From NCBI GenBank assembly GCA_023269715.1, contig JAGDVO010000002.1:1-64000 (forward strand): a stretch of 64,000 nucleotides of DNA. The letters are read 5' to 3'. Numbering within the stretch: the first letter of the stretch is position 1; each line of letters begins with the position of its first letter. The notes beneath the pieces were generated by a model that saw nothing but the letters and a program-made list of their open reading frames with translations, did no database searches and was not told the DNA's origin. Shown in pieces: positions 58,639 through 64,000 of this stretch. The DNA is from Thermosulfidibacter sp. GTDB taxonomy: Bacteria; Thermosulfidibacterota; Thermosulfidibacteria; Thermosulfidibacterales; Thermosulfidibacteraceae. Position numbers and translations under genes: made by a program.

Positions 58639-59647
58639 TCAAAACTTCCCAAACATCATCAACTGTTATTTCATAAATACAGGGAGGATAACCTTTTATA
58701 CTCTCACAATCCCTGAAAAATCTTTCCCTACAGGGGCTACACTTAAAATTCTTAGTCACAGGGAAAAACTTTGTACCCTCGCTTATAACGGGACCCGTCT
58801 TTCTAGGACTACTCGAACCGTAGATCCCCACTATCCTTTCAACTCCACAGGAAGCAATATGAATGGGTCCACTATCATTCCCTATGAAGAGAAAACCACC
58901 ATTTAGTATGATAGCCGCCAACTTCCCTAGAGGTAGACCATAGCTTGTCAAATCTAAAACACCCTTCAAACCTTCAGCAAGGGCCTTACCAAGATCCTCT
59001 TCCATTTTGGAACCTAAAATTATTACATTATAACCCCTTTTCAAAAGTCTTTCCACTATAACCCTATACCTATCAACAGGCCAGCACCTTTCACGTTTTG
59101 AGGCTCCTGGATGTATAAGAACTGTGTTACCCCTCTCAAAGCCTATATTTTTTAGAAAGTCTAACGCCCAATACACATCCTCATCTTTCAGGTAAACTCT
59201 AGTTTTTATAGGCCCACTATACCTGAATCCAATAGGTTCAAGTATCCTTCTATACACCTCTGCCTGATGTAAATCCGAAAAATCCTCTACCTCAACCCTA
59301 TCCGTAAGCAACCAAGACCTAAAATCGGTAGGCAAACCCACAACCTTTTTCATTCCACCAAGAACCATTATAAGTGCAGAAGAGAAGGAATTGGGAAACA
59401 GAACCGACTTATAAGCCTTACTTCGGAAAATGGAAAATAGATCCTTTACAAACTTACCACTTTTTTCTATATAGAAAGATCTTTCATACCTACCTGCTAT
59501 AAGTTCATAAAAACTCGCTCGCCCAAAGAGTAGAAAGGACCCAAAAAATTCATCTACACTAGCAAAGGCCATGATGAAATCGCCGACCCAATTTGGCATA
59601 AAGGCAAGCCAAACTGGACCGGCGTAACCTCTATATCTGTACCTCAT
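58622..59647 (-). CDS. Family 9 glycosyltransferase (heptosyltransferase-like)
   Basis: A 341-residue GT9 enzyme of the ADP-heptose:LPS heptosyltransferase type. The N-terminus has VWLAFMPNWVGDFIMAF, the donor-binding part NTVLIHPGASKRERCWPVDRYRVI and the C-terminal FIGNDSGPIHIASCGVERIVGIYGSS. It supports an LPS-bearing outer membrane. It starts in the end of porB (17-base overlap) without a strong ribosome site. No other LPS gene is near. Confidence 0.88.
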   Translation of the reverse strand: MRYRYRGYAGPVWLAFMPNWVGDFIMAFASVDEFFGSFLLFGRASFYELIAGRYERSFYIEKSGKFVKDLFSIFRSKAYKSVLFPNSFSSALIMVLGGMKKVVGLPTDFRSWLLTDRVEVEDFSDLHQAEVYRRILEPIGFRYSGPIKTRVYLKDEDVYWALDFLKNIGFERGNTVLIHPGASKRERCWPVDRYRVIVERLLKRGYNVIILGSKMEEDLGKALAEGLKGVLDLTSYGLPLGKLAAIILNGGFLFIGNDSGPIHIASCGVERIVGIYGSSSPRKTGPVISEGTKFFPVTKNFKCSPCRERFFRDCESIKGYPPCIYEITVDDVWEVLNEAFI

Positions 59648-60641
59648 AGAAAGGTCTTACAAACTTCTCTTTGAACTCTTCAGTATTTGTCATTTTTTCT
59701 AACATCAGTAACCTTTCCCAATGAGCCCTAACTTTTTCCTGTATCTTTTCTACAACTTCTTTTTTCAGGTGCTTGAATCTTCTCTGTGTTTTGAAATACT
59801 CCTCTATAGGTTTCAAACCCTTCGGCGGAATATAAGATATCTTCCACACTCCTCTTTCAACTTCATAAAGGGGGTATACACCTGTCTCCACAGCAAGCCT
59901 ACCTACCTCGATAGCCATACTTGAAGGACAGCCCCAACCAGTGGGACAGGGAGCAAAAACATGTATATAGGCAGCACCTTCTATTTCCAATGATTTTCTT
60001 ACCTTGTTCATAAGATCCAAGGGATAACTGGGGCAGGCCGTCGCAACATAAGGTACATAATGACTTGCGGCTATCTCTGCCACATTCTTCTTCCAGTAGC
60101 CCTGACCTATACTGTAACGACCAGCTGGAGTAGTTGTAGTACTTGCACCAGTGAAGGTGGCACTTGAACCCTGTACACCTGTATTCATATAGGCTTCGTT
60201 ATCATAACATATATAGGTAACATTATGGTTCCTGGCTAACATTCCCGACAAAGCCTGTAAACCTATATCAGCTGTACCACCATCTCCAGCAAGACCTATT
60301 ATGTTTATCCTTTTATTAGGATCTAACCTCCCCTTTCTTTTAAGGACCTTTATAGCTGCCTCTACACCACTTGCAACCGCCGCAACGTTTTCGAAGGCTA
60401 CATGTATCCAGGGAACACCCCAGGAGGTATAGGGAAATGGGGACGATATTATCTCCATACAACCTGTTGCATTCACCACTATTGTATTTGGACCTGCAGC
60501 TTTGAGGATGTACCTTATAGCAAGAGCAGGTGCACATCCCTGACAGGCCCTGTGGCCTCTCTTAAAATACTCTTCCTTTGGAGCATTCTTGTAAACCAGG
60601 GCTTTAGCAAAGGCCTTTAAATCTCTCACAACCTCGCTCAT
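59631..60641 (-). CDS. porB: Pyruvate:ferredoxin oxidoreductase beta subunit
   Basis: The TPP-binding subunit of a four-subunit 2-oxoacid:ferredoxin oxidoreductase. The 336-residue protein has the cysteine motif KRGHRACQGCAPALAIRYIL, the TPP loop GLAGDGGTADIGLQAL...NEAYMNTGVQGS, and HVFAPCPTGWGCP with Fe-S cysteines. The ATG shares an overlap with the porA stop (ATGA). The family would be pyruvate- or 2-oxoisovalerate-specific; the porGDAB order and sequence fit pyruvate best. Confidence 0.93.
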   Translation of the reverse strand: MSEVVRDLKAFAKALVYKNAPKEEYFKRGHRACQGCAPALAIRYILKAAGPNTIVVNATGCMEIISSPFPYTSWGVPWIHVAFENVAAVASGVEAAIKVLKRKGRLDPNKRINIIGLAGDGGTADIGLQALSGMLARNHNVTYICYDNEAYMNTGVQGSSATFTGASTTTTPAGRYSIGQGYWKKNVAEIAASHYVPYVATACPSYPLDLMNKVRKSLEIEGAAYIHVFAPCPTGWGCPSSMAIEVGRLAVETGVYPLYEVERGVWKISYIPPKGLKPIEEYFKTQRRFKHLKKEVVEKIQEKVRAHWERLLMLEKMTNTEEFKEKFVRPFYEVQI

Positions 60642-61822
60642 TCTCTCACTCCTATTATAGTTACCATTTCTGGTTCTTTACCAGTTCTCAAAGCTTCCTC
60701 ACCAAGTTCAAACATCCTCACGTAATCCTCAAACATAATGTCCCTGCCACCTAAACCACTTGTAACACCTATAACTATAGGCCTATTAGGTACATGATAG
60801 AGGGCACTTCTTACTTCACTCATAACTATACCAGCAGGACCACCAAAGGAAATAGCTCTATCAAGAACCACTACACACTTTATCTTCCCGCTTGTTAAAG
60901 CACTACCAACATCATCAAAGGGAAATGGTCTCCACAACCTTATCTCCACTACCCCCCACTTTTTACCCCTCTTCCTCATCTCATCTACAACAAAACAGGC
61001 AGCGTCGGTAACCGATCCCTGTGTAACCAGAACAACTTCCGCATCATCTATAGCGTAAGTTTCAACAGCACTGTACTTCCTTCCAAAACGCTCCGCAAAT
61101 TCTTTAAAAACAGCATCTATTACCGATCTTGAACTTCTTATAGCAACATCCTGCTGCTTCTTAACTTCTGTATAGATCTCAGGTAAACCTACAGGTCCCA
61201 TTGTCACAGGTCTATCTGGGTCCAACTTGTAGGGATGATCATAGGGAGGTAAGAAACCCTCCACATCCTCCTTACCAAAGAGAACCACAGGTTCAATAAC
61301 ATGGGTCAGTATAAAACCGTCAAAATTGATCATAACAGGCAAGAGAACATCGGGATGCTCACCTATTTTAAAAGCCATAAATGTTAAATCATAAGCCTCC
61401 TGGGCATTATTGGCAAAAATGGAAATCCAGCCGGTATCCCTAACGCTCATCACATCGCTATGATCATTCCAGATGTTTATAGGAGCAGAAAGAGCCCTAT
61501 TTGCAAGAGCCATTACGACAGGCGCTCTCATGCTACTTGTGATGTAAACTATCTCATTCATAAGAGCTAACCCTTGGGCACTCGTAGATGTGAAAGTCCT
61601 TGCACCGGTTAGAGAAGCGCCAAGAGCTGCACTTAAAGCGGTATGCTCAGATTCAACAGTAATAAACTCAGCATTCAATATTCCATCAGCAACTAAATGT
61701 GCAAGATGCTCCACTATATGTGTTTGAGGAGTGATAGGATAAGCACTCACCACATCCACGTCAGCAAGAGCTGCTGCTTCCGCTATAGCTATAGCTGCTT
61801 CAATTCCCACCTTCTTCGCCAT
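60638..61822 (-). CDS. porA: Pyruvate:ferredoxin oxidoreductase alpha subunit
   Basis: A 394-residue alpha subunit beginning KKVGIEAAIAIAEAAALADVDVVSAYPITPQTHIVE, with the N-terminal pyrimidine-binding domain (VESEHTALSAALGASLTGARTFTSTSAQGLALM) and later domains. The ATG at 61822, with GGTGGAG upstream, is preferred over a 61861 start that would read through the porD end. Two bases separate it from the porD stop. Confidence 0.95.
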   Translation of the reverse strand: MAKKVGIEAAIAIAEAAALADVDVVSAYPITPQTHIVEHLAHLVADGILNAEFITVESEHTALSAALGASLTGARTFTSTSAQGLALMNEIVYITSSMRAPVVMALANRALSAPINIWNDHSDVMSVRDTGWISIFANNAQEAYDLTFMAFKIGEHPDVLLPVMINFDGFILTHVIEPVVLFGKEDVEGFLPPYDHPYKLDPDRPVTMGPVGLPEIYTEVKKQQDVAIRSSRSVIDAVFKEFAERFGRKYSAVETYAIDDAEVVLVTQGSVTDAACFVVDEMRKRGKKWGVVEIRLWRPFPFDDVGSALTSGKIKCVVVLDRAISFGGPAGIVMSEVRSALYHVPNRPIVIGVTSGLGGRDIMFEDYVRMFELGEEALRTGKEPEMVTIIGVRE

Positions 61823-61824
61823 CT

Positions 61825-62103
61825 TTACAACTCCACCATTTTTATACATTTTCTGGGACATTCAACAGCACATATACCACAGCCTTTACAGTAATCCGTA
61901 TTCAACTTGAAAAAGCTATCCTCTCCCTCTTCCCATGCATACTCAGGACAGAAACTCCAACAAACTCCACACTTTATACACTCATCGTAGTTAACAACAG
62001 GGGTAAGAGTTCTCCAGTTACCTGTTTTGTATTCCACGCTATTACCAGCCTCAGTGATTATACCAGCTAAAGTTAACTCCTTCCATGTAGGTAACTTCCT
62101 CAT
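61825..62103 (-). CDS. porD: Pyruvate:ferredoxin oxidoreductase delta (ferredoxin) subunit
   Basis: A 92-residue subunit with an N-terminal segment (TWKELTLAGIITEAGNSVEYKTGNWRT) and two [4Fe-4S] motifs, CIKCGVCWSFCP and CKGCGICAVECP. It channels electrons from the TPP site to ferredoxin. It lies between porG (2 bases) and porA (2 bases). Confidence 0.95.
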   Translation of the reverse strand: MRKLPTWKELTLAGIITEAGNSVEYKTGNWRTLTPVVNYDECIKCGVCWSFCPEYAWEEGEDSFFKLNTDYCKGCGICAVECPRKCIKMVEL

Positions 62104-62105
62104 GA

Positions 62106-62651
62106 CTACTCACTCACCTCCTCATATGCTCTTCTAAAGGACCTTATTTCCTTCTCCTTCAAGTGAGGAAATCTCTCGGCTATGAAATACTCTAGGCTTT
62201 CCATTTTAGCTAGATCTGGCCTACCTCTGCACAAAGCACCAAGTATAGCTATATTAGTTATAGGCACTCCTAATTCCTCAAGAGCTATCTTCGTAGCATC
62301 TACCGTAATTATCCTCCCTTTAAATCCAAGCCTCTCCTTAAGCTCCCGGGGACTCTCTTTACTATTTATCACGGCTAAACCACCCTCTTTGAGGCCAAAA
62401 AATACGTTCTCGCTCTGTATAAGAGTGCTATCAAGAACCACGATAACATCAGGATGATAAACCCCTATTCTTATTCTGATAGGTTCATTAGAAATCCTGG
62501 TAAAAGCCTGCACAGGAGCACCCCTTCTTTCCGCACCAAAAGAGGGAAAGGCCTGTGCATATTTACCGTCCATTATAGCCGCCTGTGCAAGAATCTCTGC
62601 GCTAGTAACAGCCCCTTGACCGCCTCTTCCATGAAACCTTATCTCTATCAT
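62106..62651 (-). CDS. porG: Pyruvate:ferredoxin oxidoreductase gamma subunit
   Basis: A 181-residue gamma subunit with [25 protein letters not shown], the family-specific glycine loop, and [20 protein letters not shown] at 62651 is preceded by AAGGGG; a start at 62666 lacks a ribosome site. It is the first gene of the porGDAB operon and follows a good promoter. Confidence 0.93.
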
Positions 62652-62701
62652 CGACAACCCCTTCATAAAGGAAGTTTTAAAAAATTGAAAAACTATAACT
62701 C

Positions 62702-62730
62702 AGTTTATATATGGGTTCTAGCCTTGTCAA
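62702..62730 (-). promoter_or_regulatory. Sigma-70 promoter of the porGDAB operon
   Basis: On the minus strand TTGACA (62730-62725), 17-base spacer and TAAACT (62707-62702), about 50 bases before the porG ATG at 62651. A strong -35 and reasonable -10. Confidence 0.6.
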
Positions 62731-62745
62731 CATTAAAATCACAAA

Positions 62746-63465
62746 TTACTTTAATTCACAAACTTTATACAATTCCTCGATCTCTTTCCTTTCCAATTCC
62801 CTTACTTCCCCTTCACTTAAGCCACCTAAGTCTATAGGACCAAAGGCTATCCTTTTTAGAGATAAAACTCTATTACCTAAAGCTGAAAAGATCCTTTTCA
62901 CAAGGTGGTATCTACCCTCGGTTACAGTAATTCTAACGACCCTTCCTTCATCGGAAATTCCCACATCTTCAACAATTACAGGACCATCTTTGAGATTTAC
63001 ACCTCTTAACAGAATATCTACCTCACCTACCAGGATAGGGTTTTCCAGATAAACCTCATAAACCTTCCTGACCTTCCATTTCGGATGGGTTAAACGATGA
63101 GCTAGCAATCCATCGTTAGTTATAAGTACAAGACCTTCAGCATCCTTATCTAGTCTACCAACGGGAAATAACTCCTCAACCCTAGGAATGTCTACTAGTA
63201 GATCAAAGAGGGTAAGATCTTTGTCCTTTGTAGATGTGATCACCCCTTTCGGTTTATACATCTTATAATAGCGTTTACCAGCAAGCTCTATCCTTCTACC
63301 TTCGATACTTACTTCGTCTCTTACTGAAACCTTGCAAGAAATATCCCTTACAACCATGCCATTTACCGTAATAAGTCCCTCTCTTATCATATCTCTTACC
63401 ACACTTCTCGAGCCTACTCCCGCATTAACCAAAAACCTATCCAGCCTTAACTTCTTCCCTTCCAA
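62746..63465 (-). CDS. rluB: 23S rRNA/RsuA-family pseudouridine synthase
   Basis: A 239-residue enzyme with an N-terminal S4 RNA-binding domain (LRLDRFLVNAGVGSRSVVRDMIREGLITVNG) and the RsuA/RluB catalytic domain with GRLDKDAEGLVLITNDG, where the Asp is catalytic. RluB (U2605 of 23S rRNA) is most likely by length; RluE or RsuA relatives are possible. The start is TTG at 63465 with GGAGGGG 5 bases upstream. It is divergent from leuL. Confidence 0.85.
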   Translation of the reverse strand: MEGKKLRLDRFLVNAGVGSRSVVRDMIREGLITVNGMVVRDISCKVSVRDEVSIEGRRIELAGKRYYKMYKPKGVITSTKDKDLTLFDLLVDIPRVEELFPVGRLDKDAEGLVLITNDGLLAHRLTHPKWKVRKVYEVYLENPILVGEVDILLRGVNLKDGPVIVEDVGISDEGRVVRITVTEGRYHLVKRIFSALGNRVLSLKRIAFGPIDLGGLSEGEVRELERKEIEELYKVCELK

Positions 63466-63487
63466 TAGTCCCCTCCATCTATGTTAT

Positions 63488-63509
63488 CTGTCGAATATTA
63501 TTACGACAG
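63488..63509. promoter_or_regulatory. 22-base inverted repeat upstream of the leu promoter
   Basis: CTGTCG, a 10-base AT-rich centre and CGACAG form a perfect 6-bp inverted repeat ending one base before the leu -35 (TTGACA at 63511). It lies between rluB and leuL, so it could be a protein-binding site for either; no regulator gene is in the window. Confidence 0.45.
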
Positions 63510-63510
63510 C

Positions 63511-63538
63511 TTGACAAATTTTGCCACTAGATTATAAT
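63511..63538 (+). promoter_or_regulatory. Consensus sigma-70 promoter of the leu operon
   Basis: TTGACA (63511-63516), 16-base spacer and TATAAT (63533-63538), a perfect match at both boxes. A second TATAAT occurs at 63550-63555. The leader begins about 30 bases before leuL. Confidence 0.85.
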
Positions 63539-63555
63539 TAATTATCAATTATAAT
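63531..63555 (+). promoter_or_regulatory. 9-bp inverted repeat over the leu -10 box
   Basis: ATTATAATT (63531-63539) and AATTATAAT (63547-63555) are perfect inverted copies with a 7-base spacer, covering the -10 and start point. It could be an operator, or a by-product of AT-rich sequence. Confidence 0.35.
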
Positions 63556-63575
63556 CGAAATTTTAGGAGAAGGAG

Positions 63576-63674
63576 ATGTTAGTAGAAAAGGCCCTAAATA
63601 AAAAAGCTGGATTCTTAACCTCGATAGCAGATCTATACCTACTAGGCCTACTACTACGGAGGGGACCCGCCTGA
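63576..63674 (+). CDS. leuL: Leucine leader peptide LeuL
   Basis: A 32-residue peptide with AGGAGAAGGAG before the ATG. The second half contains eight leucines, mostly CTA: DLYLLGLLLRRGPA, with Leu at positions 20, 22, 23, 25, 26 and 27. Leucine-rich leader peptides regulate leu operons by attenuation when charged tRNA-Leu is scarce. Here the peptide overlaps an RNA region that can fold with downstream segments (see attenuator), and the next gene is leuA. It is too short for normal ORF detection. Confidence 0.92.
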   Translation: MLVEKALNKKAGFLTSIADLYLLGLLLRRGPA

Positions 63675-63726
63675 GGTTATGAAGGATAGCCACGGGCGGG
63701 TTCCCTTGGAGGAATCCTCCCGTGGC
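63661..63726 (+). promoter_or_regulatory. Attenuator: alternative RNA pairings of the leu leader
   Basis: Segment A (63661-63671, inside leuL) can pair with part of B (63695-63705; 11 bp with one G-U). B (63689-63696) can also pair with C (63719-63726, GCCACGGG with CCCGTGGC). C (63715-63726) can also pair with D (63740-63752, one bulged A), which would disrupt the terminator. This gives a mutually exclusive A:B plus C:D (read-through) or B:C plus D:E (stop) choice. Confidence 0.85.
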
Positions 63727-63733
63727 AAAGTAT

Positions 63734-63776
63734 AAAAAGGCCACAGGGAGGAAAAATCCTTCCTGTGGCCTTTTTT
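63734..63776 (+). terminator. Rho-independent terminator of the leu attenuator
   Basis: Arms 63734-63752 and 63757-63775 pair over about 19 bp with one G-U, an AAAA loop and a run of T at 63771-63776. It ends 32 bases before leuA ATG. The 5' arm is segment D in the attenuator scheme. Confidence 0.95.
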
Positions 63777-63808
63777 ATTTTTCAACAAAATCAAAAGGGA
63801 GGTAAGAG

Positions 63809-64000
63809 ATGGACAGAATAATAATATTCGACACAACGTTGAGAGATGGTGAACAGGCACCAGGTTTTTCAATGACCCTCAATGAAAAACTTATGCTCGC
63901 ACAACAACTTGCAAGACTCGGCGTAGATGTGATCGAAGCTGGTTTCGCAGCAAGTAGTCCTGGAGATTTTAGTTCTGTAAGGAAGATAGCGGAAGAAGTT
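63809..64000 (+). CDS. leuA: 2-isopropylmalate synthase, N-terminal part (partial)
   Basis: The first enzyme of leucine synthesis condenses acetyl-CoA with 2-oxoisovalerate. The 64 residues in the window include the start [20 protein letters not shown], the DTTLRDGEQ metal and substrate motif, then [37 protein letters not shown] precedes the ATG. The gene runs off the right edge. Homocitrate or citramalate synthases share the motif, but the leucine leader upstream supports LeuA. Confidence 0.93.
   Translation, partial: MDRIIIFDTTLRDGEQAPGFSMTLNEKLMLAQQLARLGVDVIEAGFAASSPGDFSSVRKIAEEV

Noticed and set aside
63654-63872. Minus-strand open frame over the leu leader
   Set aside because: It reads the complement of the leader hairpins and leuA; no ribosome site or family similarity.

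Overview
The window reads as chromosomal DNA of a free-living, diderm (Gram-negative type) bacterium, probably thermophilic and anaerobic or microaerophilic. Support for a diderm envelope: apolipoprotein N-acyltransferase, a family 9 (heptosyltransferase-like) glycosyltransferase, lipoprotein signal peptides and a type IV pilus secretin operon. Support for an anaerobic or thermophilic lifestyle: a four-subunit pyruvate:ferredoxin-type oxidoreductase (porGDAB), PEP synthase, an archaeal-type phosphoglycerate mutase, ThyX, a type 4 iron-sulfur uracil-DNA glycosylase, small ferredoxins, and proteins rich in Lys, Glu and Ile. A deep-branching lineage such as Aquificota, Thermosulfidibacter or Thermodesulfobacteria relatives fits, but this is inference without any search.

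Layout. 1-8217 (+): end of a glycogen synthase, then rpmE, thyX, prfA, an HU/IHF gene, comEC, trpS, hisA, hisF and lnt, mostly overlapping. 8210-11854 (-): an NSS-family transporter, a 38-residue partner peptide, rlmB, nfo and a Spy-like periplasmic protein. 11949-14730: a LysM-NlpC/P60 hydrolase, three type IV pilin-like genes and a SlyD-type isomerase. 14745-19369 (-): Trm112-like protein, LysM protein, coiled-coil lipoprotein, proS, a small acidic protein and a decayed mutL. 19420-24762: a small lipoprotein (+), then the (-) cluster prfB-rpsB-tsf-pyrH-frr-ferredoxin-uppS. 24826-34500 (+): nagA-like gene, lipoprotein, thioesterase, hisD, ppsA, TPR protein, a nucleoside-deoxyribosyltransferase-fold protein, apgM and an acyl-CoA ligase. 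34497-43240 region: FAH-hydrolase-ccsA-hemA-hemC (-), dedA (+), metallophosphatase-rsmB-rpe (-), UDG (+). 42191-53846 (-): dnaG-rpoD-pilMNOPQ-aroC-aroK-TPR-aroQ-pepP, an unbroken head-to-tail run. 53952-59647: an uncharacterised six-hairpin-like protein (+), then radical SAM protein, secreted basic protein, SF1 helicase and glycosyltransferase (-). 59631-63465 (-): porGDAB and rluB. 63466-64000 (+): a leucine attenuator and the start of leuA.

The genome is very compact. Most co-directional neighbours overlap by 4 to 37 bases (ATGA or TAATG junctions), and most convergent pairs overlap at their stop codons with no terminator between them. No tRNA, rRNA, CRISPR array, insertion sequence, integrase or prophage gene was seen. 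No stretch over 300 bases lacks an explanation; the longest non-coding interval (63466-63808) is the leu regulatory region.

The most notable observations are a complete leucine-peptide transcription attenuator ahead of leuA; a 78-base stretch of perfect DNA identity between prfA and prfB that suggests gene conversion; a programmed +1 frameshift in prfB; a decayed mutL; a 38-residue NSS transporter subunit encoded between ATGA overlaps; a hairpin that covers the ribosome-binding site of a pilin-like gene whose best start is ATT; and a terminator-like hairpin inside the first codons of comEC. No clearly new multi-gene system was found; these are regulatory or evolutionary oddities in a largely housekeeping region.
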